DNA from: Pterobdella sp. o SKG-2022 | Taxonomy: Eukaryota > Annelida > Clitellata > Hirudinida > Piscicolidae | Assembly (NCBI GenBank): GCA_964035795.1 | Contig: OZ038326.1 | Coordinates: 8,381,306 to 8,445,305, forward strand | DNA: 64,000 nt | Direction: 5' to 3' | Shown here: piece by piece, positions 1 through 40,763 of the stretch | Layout of the letters: each line of letters opens with the position of its first letter | Position numbering within the stretch: the stretch's first letter is position 1 | Notes under the pieces: generated by a model | Seen by the model: the letters and a program-made list of their open reading frames with translations, nothing else | Databases searched by the model: none | Told to the model about the DNA's origin: nothing | Translations under genes and position numbers: made by a program

Positions 1-23462
<23,462 letters not shown>

Positions 23463-23622
23463 TTTTATTTACAAAAAAATATTTTCACTGAAACAATAAT
23501 TTCGATGTTGGTTTTTCATTTATTTCATCTTTACTGGTTGGTATTTAATACTCTAATAGAATGTTATCATTTACAAGATATTTTGACATTATTAGAGATG
23601 TACCTATAAATTCTTTTAAATG

Positions 23623-23628
23623 TTTATT
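23623..23628 (-). terminator. Poly(A) signal of TMEM129
   Basis: TTTATT on the plus strand (AATAAA on the gene strand), about 127 nt beyond the TMEM129 stop codon and before the start of the WWP1-like gene. Confidence 0.5.
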
Positions 23629-23754
23629 TTTTTTTCAAAACAGTTACTTAAATTGAAAAAACCTTTAACACATAATTTAAACAACAAATGCAAAAACAGA
23701 AAAATAAATGCAAGAAGGAAGTGGCACAAATTTGATCGGAGCAGCACAAAAACA

Positions 23755-25358
23755 TCATGAAACGATGGGACAGATGTCCAGCATGCAGAAGATAGCCCTA
23801 CACGTGGGACAAGGAGACTTGCTCGCCAACCAGGTTTCGGGTTGGTTCTGGTTCTGTCGACTAGCAAACCACTTACCCATACATTCAAGGCACCACATAG
23901 GTCGACACATGCAGTTTTGGCAGTTCCTACTTGAAGTGGGAACTTCTTCGTCGACTGCGGGAAGATTGTGGTCATCAAGACAGCACTTGTGAAGTTTGAC
24001 ATTCGGCGGCACTTGCAGGCATCCTATACAATTTTCCAACTCCTGTAGTAATATTCACTTTTAAATTTCATGCGTCAATAGTTTATAAAACATGAAAACA
24101 CAGTGGTTACTATTGAAGACTGAGTTTTTGAGCATGTCAAGGATTGACATGAAACACACATGCACACAGTCTTATAATAAATTTAATAACCATTATGTAT
24201 TTTGTTTTATTAAATTTAGTTAAGCTATATAGTTGCAAAAATATTCAAATTTGATACTTAATGAAAGGAAATGAGCAAGTATGAAGGTACGTGGATACGA
24301 GAAAAGTGGTAGGAAGGGTTGAGTTGCACTTGTTGTATGAATGCTTCTAGAAACTGTTCGGACAGAGACTGTTGGATCACCACATTTCTGGCATTTAGAA
24401 TGGGACTCTGTAGTTTGGCCAGCAAGTCAGTGTATTCAGTGGCTTGAAGTCTGCAAACATTCAATCAAAACTTTTAAAATACTCAAGCATTTAAAAACAT
24501 CAGCAAACCCCAAAGACCTTATTTGAAAGGGCTTAATTCGAGTGTCAGCACTTGTGACAAGAATGTTGATCACTTGCACACCAGTAACCCTCTCATAGTG
24601 CAAACTGTGGTTCTCACTGCCCACAATGCTCAAGTGGGTGTCTTCTTGTCGCGCCACACGGATACTGTATGTCAAAGTCATCATCAGCCATGAGTCTGTG
24701 ACAATGAGCCTTCGACTGATGTTTATATGTATTATCAATTATAATTCAATAAATTCAGATTTGATAAATTAAGGAACAAAGAAGCTCTATGAAACAACCT
24801 GTGAGTTCCAGTAGTGAACTTGTCGAACCTTCGAAACTCCAGATTGATTGAAGACATTACACTCCTCCAACCCTCTCTTTCTATTGTTAACTTTGAAAGT
24901 TCTACAGCTATCGGGTGAGAAGCCCAATTGGAATTGATCCAATTGAAAACTATTAAAACACAAATGAATGAAAAAGAAAGACAACACACTAATGAGAGAC
25001 TCCACATGAAACCCAACGTTTCAAATTGCATCAAACTATTTTCATAACTGCTTGGGTTCATTAGAGTGAACCCTAGAACAAAACCTGAAATTTAATTTCA
25101 TCAATAGTCTCAACTCTGTTAAAAGTTTATTTATTGATGCTTCAAAAGTTGACCTAGAGGAAGAAGAGAATGAACAATCAGAGTGATAGAAGATCTGCGC
25201 ATGTGATAACCAATGAAGTCCATTTGTTCACTACCGATGTAGTCTGAGAAGACATTCTGCACAGTGAAGCCGGCAGAGACCAGTTCGCTCGGAGGAGTAA
25301 TTATGCAAAAAACTAACAATATGTAAAAAAGTACGAACATAAACTCCTCAGATGTCAT
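23755..25358 (-). CDS. TMEM129: TMEM129, ER-membrane RING-type E3 ubiquitin ligase
   Basis: In mammals TMEM129 is an ER-resident E3 ligase used in dislocation and degradation of membrane proteins. Five exons with matching phases: 25358-25154, 25084-24799, 24715-24518, 24450-24291, 24042-23755. The N terminus is hydrophobic (FVLFYILLVFCII) and followed by the family phrase GFTVQNVFSDYIGSE. A membrane segment lies around residues 85-110 (LSLVCCLSFSFICVLIVF). The mid region has NLEFRRFDKFTTGTH and RRLIVTDSWLM. The C-terminal variant RING carries CIGCLQ, CCLDDH, CMCRPMWCLECMGKWFASRQ and CPTCRAIFCMLDIC. Length and motif order match vertebrate TMEM129. It is on the same strand as the WWP1-like gene, ending about 290 bp upstream of its start. 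Confidence 0.96.
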
Positions 25359-25804
25359 TTCTTATTTATTGTTGTGTATGTGGTAGTTAAACTTGAAATC
25401 AAAAAGTACATTCAAGTAAGAAATGATGTGCTAATTTATATTATGTTCAAAGTTTTAACCACAATCAAAAAAACTCGTTTTTTAGAAACTTTATGGAAAT
25501 ATCCAACAGATTTGAATATATTTGAAAATGAAAAAACGAAAGTGATTCGCTGACATCGGAGCGAGAAAAGGTACACAAATGAAAGATGCCAAAAAGGTGA
25601 GTGCAGCATAAAATTGTAATGCGGCACAAAATTTTTCGTGCCATTATAGATTTTACATTTGTTTCATGAGTATTCGCAACTTACAACATTTCAATTTGAC
25701 ATTTCATTTTTTGAATTTCATAAAATAATCTCGGCAAAACAAAACTTGAAACGAGATATGATTTAATGAAAGAAACAACAAAGCATCAAGAAAAGCGCAG
25801 AAAC

Positions 25805-28800
25805 TCAATTGTTATTAAAGTTTGAAGAGTTGGTCATCATCGAGACCTGCATTGGTTCGGGTTGTTGTAATGATGAAGAGAAAGAGAGCAGAAGGGAAGT
25901 TGGGTTTGAGATGATGTTGGGTTGTGCAGAATGATGTTGGGTGGGTGAGGAAGATGCCAAGGTGGTTTGGAAGTGGGTTTCATGGGAGGTGGTGATAACA
26001 GTGGTGATGAGAGACTTGTGATCCTCTTTGAATGCTGCCCTCAGTACCTCATGCTTGTTATCATCTCTCACAAACCTTACTGCATCTTTCTGCTCTTCTT
26101 GCAACAAACTCTTGTTGTTGTTTATGATATCTGAAAGTTGAACATTCTCAGGTTCGAAGGATGTGGCCACCAGATCATTGTCCCACTCAAACTCTGAAGA
26201 GAGACGAGATGGGCAGGTGAGGACAGTGGAGGATGGCTTGGTGACGTCATCGTCATCATTTCTTCTGTGTCGGTTGGGAGGCAGGCTGTTGAGGCTGCTA
26301 AGGCTGGGGTGCATGCCTGCATGGTGGTTAAGCATGAAGGACTTGGTGCTTACAGCATGGAAACACATGTTGTACAAAAGAAAAACACACAAAAAAAAAT
26401 TTACATTTTAAAATTCAAAAAATTTTTCAAAAGTACAAAACTTCATGAAAATATTGAAGAAAAATAATTTCTCTAGTGCAAGTGAATGTGGAGATGAATG
26501 GAGAAGTGATAAGAAAAATTCGTGAAAATATATTGGAAAGCAAAACATCTGAAGAAACCAGATTTGTGATGGATAAACGTTGTAAAGGTGTAATCAAAAA
26601 ATGTACAAACAAACAAAAACACATACCAGCCTCGTGTTCCCACTCCAGATCCAAAGATGAAGCATCCGTACATGACTTGGCTTCTTCCCTCCCTCCTGCC
26701 AACAGTTGAATCATTTTAAAGGAATTATTAAAAAGTTAAAAAGTATCATTTAATTATAGTCAGCATCTTTACCTCTTACAAGAGGTCACTGACTTCTTTC
26801 CATGACCTAACCCTTTCTCTCCATTTCACCCTGTCATAGGCATCTTCAAGACCTAACCCAAGCCCATTACAAAGATTTTCCATCATACTTTTCCAAGCTA
26901 ACCTTGGCCTTCTCCTTCCTCTGCTACCTTCAACATCAAATCTCCTCGCCTGCTTAAGACAATTCTCATCCTCTTTCCTTAAAACATGACCCAGCCATCT
27001 CAAACTTTCTTGCCTCACCACTTCAAAAATCGTACTAACCAGCCCCAATCTAACAATCAGCTAGCTGCATTCCACGCATAATTCGAAGCATCCGTTTTTC
27101 TGCTCTTCTCAAAATACTTTCTTCAACGGACCTTACCACCCATGTTTCTGAGCCATATGTCATGACAGGCCTCACACATGTCCTATAAATTTGTCCTTTT
27201 ATATTCCATGTGTGTCTTACCACATATCATAGAAGACATACTGTTGAATGCCTTCCAGCCCAGCCCTATCCTTCGTGTAACAGCTAGCTCACTTCCTCCT
27301 CCACCATTCATATTATCCTTTACATAACAATAACTATTTACCCTCTCCAACCCACTCAAAAAACTATTTGAAACATTCTTACATTCCTCATTTGAACCAT
27401 TCATACAAACCCTGCATTCAAAATTTTCATTCATCCTTCGAGAAACTCTCTTTATCCTAGCACACTGCGCATGAACCCACTTCTTACATGTCTTGCACCT
27501 CACACAATTCACCTTAGCTCTCTTACCGCAACACCACAAGAATTAATTTTAACCAAGACAACAACCCCACTACTACCACCATTTTCCATGACCTTTTTTT
27601 TTCCTCAGATTAACCTTGAATCCTTTCCCTTCGAAGGCTGCCTTCCAACGAATAAATTGTGCTTCCAGTTCTTCCATAGTCTCTGCCATCAAGATCAAGT
27701 CATCTGCATAAAGCAGTTCATATAAAGCACCTTTTCTTCCGTCTTCAGACAATACGTCTAGCACTATTTAAAACAAAAACGGCGAGAGAACCGATCCTTG
27801 ATGGACACCTACACCAACATCAAATTTTTTCGAGTGTCCACCTCAAACCTGAACCCGCGTTTTTGCTCTTTTGTACATCGACATTACTGCCTGAACCAAC
27901 CTTTCGGGGACCAACTTTTTTCTCAGCGCCCATTCAATTAGCTTTCTTGGCACCCGATCAAAAGCCTTCTCCAAATCAACAAAACAAATAAAAAGCTTCC
28001 TATTCTTCTCAAGGTAGCTTTCCTGCATTCTCCTAAGAATAAAAATAGCGTCCATGTGCTTCTGCCAGGCATAAAACCAAATTGCATTTGGTCAACTTTC
28101 ACTAACCTTCTTAACCTCTTCTCCAGCAACCTTTCCACAACTTTCATACCATGCTCTAAAAGCTTTACACCTCGATAGCTCGCACAGTCCATAACGCTAC
28201 CTTTCTGCTTATAAATGGGAACAACTGTACCCATTCTCCAGTCATGAGGCATATCCTTTCCATCAAGGATTTCATTTGCTATTTGTAATATAACTTGCTT
28301 TCCATGTGGAGAAGCAGCTAGGTGCTTTTTGACAATTCCTGTTCTCTTTCGACCACCCTCGGCAAAAACAGCTTTCCCATTTTTGTTTTTACTGCAGTTG
28401 TTACTTGCTAGTCATTTGCTTCTTTCTTCATCATTCTTATTCTACGGAATACGAAATTTCTGTCATTTTGTATCTTCTGCATCTCTTTCACCGCCGGAAA
28501 CTTCTTTTCTCTGTGATGGCTTTCTGTACATCCTGATTCCACCTCCAAATTTCACCGTGCTGAGGCTTACCTCTACTCACTCCACAAACTTCTTCAGCAG
28601 CTTTTAGAGCAGGAGTTTTATATTTCAGCCATGTATTTCGTTCATCGCTTTTTCGATACAAAACTTCCATCTTTTCGAAAAATTTTTCTTTTACCTCATC
28701 GTTTAAAAGCTTCCAAACTTTTGGGCGAAATACTTTTACGGCATGGCTTTGTTGGATTTTCCTAATCCATCTTCCATCTAAAACCACTTTCAATAGCTTG

Positions 28801-30471
28801 TGTTGGAGCTAACCCCCAATTGCTCTCACATCCTTCAAAAACTTTCTCTGACTACCCTTTATCAACACAAAATCTATTTCTGTTCCACTACACCCTCCAT
28901 TAAAAGTAACCTTCCTATTATCCTTCTTTTTAAACCAACTATTACCCACACATACCCTTTTCAACACAAAATTCTAACAGCAATCTACCCTCCAACTTTC
29001 TCTTGCCTATTCCAAAACCTCCATGGACACCTTCGAACCCATCAACCTCTTTGCCAATGTGTTCATTGAAGTCTCCTAAGCAAATCAAAACTTCATTTTC
29101 ATTTCCACTGAGTAATACCAATATTCCTCCACATCATACAGTCACCTCAAACACTCCCATTGAAAGCTTGCAACATTCAGAACACCATCAACCAGTACAC
29201 CCAAACAGCCCACATACAAACTGCGGACCCAGTTGGTTAAAAAATGGCAGGTCATAACAAAAAATCTGGACTCACAGTGATGCAAGCAATTCGATGTACA
29301 ATGTGAGAAATTTGGGCAAAACCTAGACCGCATACAGACTCTACAAAGGTGCAAGTCCCTCAATTATCTGGCTGGACTCAACCAAGTTATTCTAGAAGAC
29401 AATCAATCAGTCAGTAAATCAATCAATTAATCAATCAAATCCTTTTCACAGCACGTTTTCCTTTACCAAAGGTTGAGCCTTTTGGAAGACAATATGCACT
29501 AAACTTGCACGCATTCAACGTAGCAGTCAAATGCACTTGAGACATACGCTTCCTCTGACGCCAAAGATGATGCAAAATAGCAAAAGCAAAAAAAGCTCAC
29601 ATGCACATTAATACAGCAAGACATACACACAGACCCAGAGAGACGTCGATGTTGTTCCTGGCCACTCTGGACCTGGCTTGCACACATTTCAGAAACTCCT
29701 CATACTCCTCATCATCCAACTCTCTTTCACTCTCCTCTTCTTCTACCTCTGCATCCAATATGGATATGATGTGTGGTGCATTCAGATCAAAAGGATAGTA
29801 CCTTGTTGGAGTTGGCAGCATGGTTGATGTTCACAAGCATTCTCCCTAGAATATTCAAACCATCATCATCATCACCAAACATAATGATAAAGAAAATGTG
29901 ACAACAAACACTACTTCTTAGGGGTTTTGTCGATGTCAGTGATCTTCTGGTACTGGTGTTTAAATGACCTGCCAAGTTACATAGTTCTTTTCAAGTAAAT
30001 TACTCCAACCAACCATAATGCAACCTGCAAGAGTCATGGTGAGAACAACAGGCGCAATGGTGGGTGAGGTTTTTCTGGAGAAACTTCCTTGATGCTCTCA
30101 GTGCTCTCCTCCTTGAATCCATGTACATCTCTTCTTCCCTCCTCAGCTCCTCTTCCTGCTGCACTAACTGGTGGCAGTGGTTGTGATTTAATGGTCTGTA
30201 GAAACTAAGTTTTGAAAAATTTAAGCAACATAAATTGAGAAACTGAAATGAAAATAATTGAACATAAGAAAAGGAACTGAACAAGACTGGAACTGAAGAA
30301 GCAAAAGTGCTGTTCCATCGCCTCCATCACTACAATTTGAACATGCATTTTAGATTAATTAAAAATTATTCCATCCGCACATACCCATTTCATGTAGGAT
30401 GAGACGGTAAATGGTTTGGAGCCTTTGCGATTCCTTGGTGGCATGAGGTTATCATTGAGTCTCGAAAACAT
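25805..30471 (-). CDS. Unrecognised acidic, coiled-coil-like protein, 343 residues, six exons
   Basis: I do not recognise the family. Exons, all in matching phase: 30471-30385 (MFSRLNDNLMPPRNRKG), 30167-30025 (EEELRREEEMYMDSRRRALR, then a His/Cys patch HHCACCSHH), 29968-29915, 29801-29635 (YYPFDLNAPHIISILDAE, then acidic EEEESERELDDEEYEEFLK), 26695-26627 (SSLDLEWEHEAG) and 26316-25805. The last exon has a second acidic/Trp motif, SSEFEWDNDLVATSFEP, then a Ser/Thr/Gln-rich tail. No signal peptide or clear membrane segment is seen. The paired [LF]EW[ED] motifs suggest short linear binding motifs; this is inference. An RTE-like LINE sits in the fourth intron. A TCATCATCACATACC minisatellite starts a few bases upstream of the ATG. 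Confidence 0.65.
26768..29120 (-). mobile_element. RTE-like LINE, truncated and frame-broken
   Basis: Minus-strand order: endonuclease end (LGDFNEHIGKEVDGFEG about 29080; GCSGTEIDFVLIKGS about 28880), linker, RT (MPHDWRMGTVVPIYKQKGS about 28250; GVKLLEHGMKVVERLLEKRL; FICFVDLEKAFDRVPRKLIE about 27985; LLYADDLILMAE about 27715). A Cys/His-rich insert follows (CCGKRAKVNCVRCKTCKKWV, HAQCARIK, FECRVC, about 27540-27400), then a C-terminal segment (ESLRWLGHVLRKEDENC about 27005). Frames are interrupted, for example at 28060, 27840 and 27580. This arrangement is common in RTE-like elements of marine invertebrates. It lies in an intron of the unrecognised gene. Confidence 0.85.
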
Positions 30472-30474
30472 TAA

Positions 30475-30835
30475 CTAAGGTCATCATCATCATCACATAC
30501 CTAAGGTCATCATCATCACATACCTGAGGTCATCATCATCATCATCACATACCTAATGTCATCATCATCACATACCTAAGGTCATCATCATCACATACCT
30601 GAGGTCATCATCATCATCATCACATACCTAATGTCATCATCATCACATACCTAAGGTCATCATCACATACCTAAGATCATCATCATCATCACATACCTGA
30701 GATCAACATCATCATCATCACATATCTGAGGTCATCATCATCATCATCACATACCTAAGGTCATCATCATCATCACATAGCTAAGGTCATCATCATCATC
30801 ATCACATACCTAAAGTCATCATCATCACATATTGA
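30475..30835. repeat. TCATCATCACATACCTAAGG minisatellite
   Basis: About 14 variable copies of CACATACCTAAGGTCATCATCAT (units of roughly 19-28 bp differing in CAT number). It begins 4 bp from the initiator ATG of the unrecognised gene, so it is in its 5' UTR or promoter. Confidence 0.9.
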
Positions 30836-32962
30836 ACTCACTTTTTGTGACCACACTCAGGCATCTCCTTTCAAAAATAATGTCTTCTATTATGACCATG
30901 TGATATGTGATGATGATATCATACATGAGTATGATATATGATGATAAAGTCATACATGAGAATGATATGTAATGATGATTAATTGGATGGCATATTGAAA
31001 ATTTATAAAAATTCAAAAACTAGCAAAGCTTCTGTGATAGCATGCATTTGTGACAGAAGGATTCAAAGGCATTGGGCACCATTGAAACCCCGAACTCCTC
31101 ACCACCTCAGATTGCAGCACTTTTCAAAGTTAAATAAGACAAACAACTTGGACCTTAGTATGAAAGTGTGACTGGAAGGTGAAGTGGTGGGTGGGCTGGA
31201 AAAGTGTCACGGAAAAATCATACTTTATCAGTGTCTATTTTTCGCTGTTCTCTCGAATCTGTTCACATCCTTGTTATGGCACATTTCTCATCAACTCACT
31301 CGCTTATAACTCTGACACACACAAGAAGGCTCAAATGAGGTAAATAACTTTTGTTGGTCGAACAAGTGGTTGTGCAAGAATCAGATAGATTGAAGATGTT
31401 GAAAGAGGTTAAATGAGTTTGCAGAGCTGCCTGCTAGAAACCCATTGACACCTCAGCTTGCAGATCTATATGGCATGGAGCTACTAGATTGAAAAGCTTG
31501 TGATGATCAAATTAGTGACAAGGTGTATTAATGATGATGAAGATGCTAGTGAGGATAATGAGAATAATAATGAAAAAATTGATATAATTATAAAACCTTG
31601 TCCATGAGGTTCTCAAACTGCAGGAAGATGGTTATGAAGAAGTAGTTAATGGTGGAAGTAAGGGTGATAAATGCTGATGTTTGAAACTTGAACAATTTAA
31701 ATGAGAACTAGTGAGCATGGATACCATTTTGATGTTGTGTGATATGGTGTTAAGATGATGATGGGGTGTTCAGATTGTACGACATAGTGATGATACCTCA
31801 ATAGAAAAGTCCCTCTCGACGTTATACCTGGTCCTCAAATATCGTCTGAGAATATCGTCGAACTAAACTTATTAATTTTCTACGATGAGATATATGTTGA
31901 AATTTTTTTGAAATAAAGTATTTTATAAAAATTAGTTTTGAAGAATAAGGAAAGAAAAATTTCTAATTTATTAACCTTTTATCAAACCTTCCGAAACATT
32001 TCTCGCACAAATTACCCATTTGTAAATAACAAAAATGAATTTGAAAAATTAATTAATAAAAGTTGGTAAATTATTGAAGTTTAAAGAAATTTCTCAGTTT
32101 CCATCTCTGGAAAGAAAGATAAAACTTACATTCGCTTTTCAAAAAAGCGCTTCGTTCTTATGGTTGCAATTGATTGCTCAAAATTTTTTATAAAAAACAT
32201 CTTTTTTCACTTTTTTTTTGAAGTAAAATTAATTTTACTTTCAATATTTCCTGTATCAGATTAAATTATTTAATTATATTCTTCAAAAACATTCTTCGAT
32301 AAATACGGTTTACAAGTTTTTAGAGCTGCATAAGAAATGTAATTTTTATTCCCAACTATGCTTTCAAATCTTTTTTTTTTGGGTTTTTTACCAAACTTTC
32401 TTGAACATCTCGAGTTTAATTGGCATTCACTTCCAATTCAACTTTGTTATGCATCATTGAAAATTGTTCTCGAAATTCTCCAATATGTAAAACTATATTT
32501 ATTTATCGAAACTAGAGAAAACAAGATGAAATCAACAGGGTGATAAATTGAGAGATTAAGGAGTGAGAAAAGTGATGCAATCCCTAAGTCTTGTTCATAT
32601 GGAAACATGATGATGTGCCAGCAAGATGCACTCTTTTGTGCAACATCTTTCAAACCTCATCTCCGATGTAGGAGTTTTTAGACACGTCCAATATTGAAGG
32701 AGTGATGGACGTTGTGCTCAAAATATCATAACTGACACTTGATGATTATACTGTGTTCGAAGCAAGAGCGTCGTTGATGATTGAATCATGTAGTTCATGC
32801 TTACCCGATGTGGGCATCTTCTTTTTGGTCCTAGCGACACTGTTGTCTGATCTTATGAATAACAAGCACACACGAAACATATTAAGATATAACAAGAGGC
32901 TTAAGTGGGCCGCTGAACGAGTCCAAACGTCACCAGCTGAGTCATCAAACCTCATGTAAGAT
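30836..32962. other. Intergenic, no gene seen
   Basis: AT-rich, with short ORFs that lack family motifs or splice-compatible neighbours. I see no RNA gene or mobile element here. Confidence 0.5.
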
Positions 32963-34660
<1,698 letters not shown>

Positions 34661-34668
34661 TATATAAG
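34661..34668 (+). promoter_or_regulatory. TATA box of the secreted-protein gene
   Basis: TATATAAG lies 37 nt before the ATG at 34698. With a usual 25-30 nt spacing this implies a 5' UTR of only about 5-12 nt. Confidence 0.6.
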
Positions 34669-34697
34669 AGTTCATCTCTCACAGCCTCAACTTCAAC

Positions 34698-35275
34698 ATG
34701 TACAAGTTACTATTGACTGCGTTTGTGCTGTTACGAGTGCTGAGTTTGCAGAAGGAAAGATGGCCAGCTCCTCTCCGCATCAGAGTTGAGTACAAGTACC
34801 CCAACAACGACACCATTTACACCCTCATCATCGACCGACAACATGGCAAGCCTCTAGAAGATGTGACGATGGACCGCATGATCCAGACATATCTCGTCTC
34901 CAAGCACAATACCACACTGCAAGATGTACCCTCCAAATATGTCAGTACACATCCTTCCTCAGGAGACCTTTGTAAACTTAACCCATAGTTTGCAGGTGCG
35001 ACACTGGTCCACATTGTACGTGGAGAGGGACAAGAAGATGTTCTTCATCGTCAAGAGGTATTATGGCGCCTTGGAGTTCAAACATTACTACGTGAGTCCA
35101 TGCCTCCCATTTCCTCTTCTATCAACATGCTATTTTGCAGTTTGGCCTTGGAGAAAGCAACCGCATCTACATGGCGTGGGAGCCTCTGCAGTACTCGATG
35201 ATCAGAGGCAGGGAGAGTGAGTTCAACGTTGACCATTTCACTATAGAGGGTGACCCCTACGTCGCCTACGTCTGA
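34698..35275 (+). CDS. Small secreted orphan protein, 157 residues, three exons
   Basis: No family recognised. Exons 34698-34940, 34996-35091 and 35141-35275, all joining in phase 0; a second in-phase donor exists at 34926. The N terminus MYKLLLTAFVLLRVLSLQ is a plausible signal peptide. The mature part is rich in aromatic and basic residues, for example RVEYKYPNNDTIYTLIIDRQ, RHWSTLYVERDKKMFFIVKR, YYGALEFKHYYFGLGE, ending GDPYVAYV. It contains no cysteine after the signal and one NNT and one NTT N-glycosylation sequon. There is a TATA box upstream and AATAAA downstream. The gene is isolated between two giant AGT arrays. A 27-nt near-copy of part of exon 2 lies 3' at 35671. The chance that it is a real gene is supported by promoter, phases and signal peptide together. 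Confidence 0.68.
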
Positions 35276-35387
35276 ACTTGCCGCAGTGCCAGCAAACAAA
35301 ATCAATTAGATTCTAATGTCGCTTTGTGGTGTTAACTTGGAATTTGAATCACATCTAGTTTCCATGTGAGATTTGCATCAGAGTTCA

Positions 35388-35393
35388 AATAAA
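35388..35393 (+). terminator. Poly(A) signal of the secreted-protein gene
   Basis: AATAAA 113 nt after the stop codon. Confidence 0.6.
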
Positions 35394-35964
35394 TTTTAAA
35401 TTTACTTCGTTTTCGTTTTTTTTCAATCAAAATGTTGTTTTTGGGATTCAATCGATGGAACTTAATGAAAATAAAGAATAGAAGCAAAAAAAGTGCTCCA
35501 GCAACTTTTTCCTACTAAGAACCCACCATTTGAGTTTCCGAAGATGAGTACTAAGAAATTGTAACTCACATGAGGATCAAAGGATGTTTTAATACTTGAG
35601 CTTTCTTTACATACTTTTTTATGGAACTTGAGCAAAGAATATGAACTGAGACCCAAAAATCCTTTTCAATCACATTGTACGAGGAGAGAGACAAGAATTT
35701 ACAAACCACCCGCCACCCTCAAATCTTCTCCCACCAAGCTCCAACAAACCTTCCTGCATCACACAAACAAGAAAAATGTTTTCTCATACTAACAAATGTA
35801 ATGGTGAGGTGTGATGAAGTGTATGAGACTGTAATGTAAGGGTAAGATGTGGAGATGATGAGTGGTAATGGGGTGTGATGGTAGGAAGGGATGATGGGTG
35901 GGTGAATGAGGATAACAATGGCATTAAACAAACATACTAGAATTAATGATAACGAGTGCAGAGA

Positions 35965-37625
<1,661 letters not shown>

Positions 37626-38345
37626 TGTCGTGGAAGAGTATAAAACGGGATGACGCAGTGATAACTACAGATGACTCAGCTTAGAACGTTTGAGAATATG
37701 TTGCAATGTTATTTTGTATACTAATCAGAATGATGCAAGGCTGCATGGGTGGATGGGAGTTCAATAGAAATAGGTGCTCAAATGGATGTTGATGGGAGGA
37801 GGGGAGTGGAAGAGGAGGCAGTGAGATGAAGGAAAGTGGAAAGGGGGGTAAATTAAGATGAGTGATGTACAAGTTGAAGATAACTTACAAAGAATTATTT
37901 CATACTCTTGAGAGAAATTCTTTAAAATTTTATTTTGTGTTTTCATCCATCCATCTATCCATTCATCCATCCATTCATCTAGCCATTCTACCAAACATCA
38001 ACCATCTTCTCTTATATTGTCTCTATTGGTACATTTACTTTGAATATTTTTGAATATTATGAATCACTTGATACAAACATAATGATTCAAATAGAAGGAT
38101 ACAAACATAATGACACAAACATGATGATACAAATAGAATGATATAAATAGAATGATACAGATAGAAGGATACAAATAGAAGGATGCAAACATAATGAGCT
38201 ACTGAATGAAGCTTGAGCATGTACCAAGAGAAAATTTTTCAAAACAACTTCGTGTTAACTTTTGAGGCAAAATCACTTGACACTGGCAGATGTGTGTGTG
38301 TGCGTGTGCGTGTGTGTGTTTTTGTATGTATGTCTATTGTTCCTT
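37626..38345. other. Intergenic, short tetranucleotide runs only
   Basis: Contains a (CATC)n-like run at 37943-37985 and imperfect TGATACAAATAGAA repeats at 38060-38190. No gene seen. Confidence 0.5.
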
Positions 38346-38349
38346 AATG

Positions 38350-38458
<109 letters not shown>

Positions 38459-38646
38459 AACTTGAAGTCGTGTTGTGATTGGATTCCCACTCGTTCGTGT
38501 TCCTCTTGTGTTGTTTGTTTTTTTGTAGACTTTTATCATTGTTATAAATATTAGTATTTTCGTATAAATTCTGTGTCAACGTCGCCATCTCCTTTCTAAT
38601 CATCACTTCAACTCTTATTTTCTGAATAGCTATTTTCTTTCTCATC

Positions 38647-38677
<31 letters not shown>

Positions 38678-38797
38678 CCATCTTGATTATTACGATTATG
38701 AAGGTTAGAAGGATGCTGATGATGATGAAGGGGTGGGGGAAGCATGGAGTGGTAGTTTCCATAACTTCATTCTCCCCCTTAATGCACCCGTGACACT

Positions 38798-39812
<1,015 letters not shown>

Positions 39813-39855
39813 ATAAATAAATAAATAAATATATAAATATATATATATATATATA

Positions 39856-40763
39856 AACACACACACACACACAGATGCAGGCTGCAGGATGATATAAAAG
39901 ACGGAGAAGAAGCACTCAAAGTTTTTGATGGCTGTGCCATTATCTGCATCTTGACTTGAGGACTAACTGCATGTATTTGGAATCGTGTGAGGTGAGTGAG
40001 TTTAGGTTGTTTGCATCAACAAGAAGCTGCCAAGTTTTAAAATAACAAAACAATATCTGGAATTCAATGCTAACTTACCTTTCAGGTCACTCTCACCACA
40101 TCACCCATCGTACAGTCTCATTATTTCGTTCATTTTTAACTCAACTATTTATCCATCCATCCATCCAGCCATCCATCTATCCATCCATCTAACCATCTAT
40201 TCATTCATCCATCCATCTATCTATTCATTCATCAAGTTGTTTACTTCTCAAGCCACACACTCATCCGTTCTTCTCATTTCTTTTTCACTTATCCCTTTGC
40301 TCATCTATCAATCTGTTTTCTTCATTCACCCATTTTTTATAACCATCTATCCATGCACCCATATTTCCATCCACCACTCTGTCCATCCATCTGTCTAACT
40401 ATCTACTTTTCTATTCTTTTTCGTCTCATTCACCTCACCATGCAATTAAAAGTTGCATCACAACTACAGAACCCACCATCATGCCTCATGCATTCTCTTC
40501 CACCACTATCTTCCAAACAGCTTTCCTTGAATACCTTTCTTTGCACACACCATAAATTTTTTTACTCTTCCACCCACTCAATCATCCATCCATCTATCCA
40601 TGCATCCATCTATCGCTTGCACCTACTTGCTCCACTCCTAATCAGCACATCCAAGCCCCTCATCAGCACGCTGTCATGCCACCCTATGCTTCAATTCATT
40701 TTCATCTCCTCGTTTGAAGCCTCACATATGTTTGCAACAGACAGCTGAGTGGCACATAATAAC
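39856..40763. other. Region upstream of the homeobox gene
   Basis: Holds ATCC/ATCT-rich runs (40150-40235, 40330-40400, 40580-40615). No additional coding exon could be supported, though 5' non-coding exons of the homeobox gene may lie here. Confidence 0.45.

Noticed and set aside
30475..30835. CRISPR-like regularly spaced repeats
   Set aside because: Unit length varies, there are no unique spacers, and the DNA is eukaryotic; it is a minisatellite.
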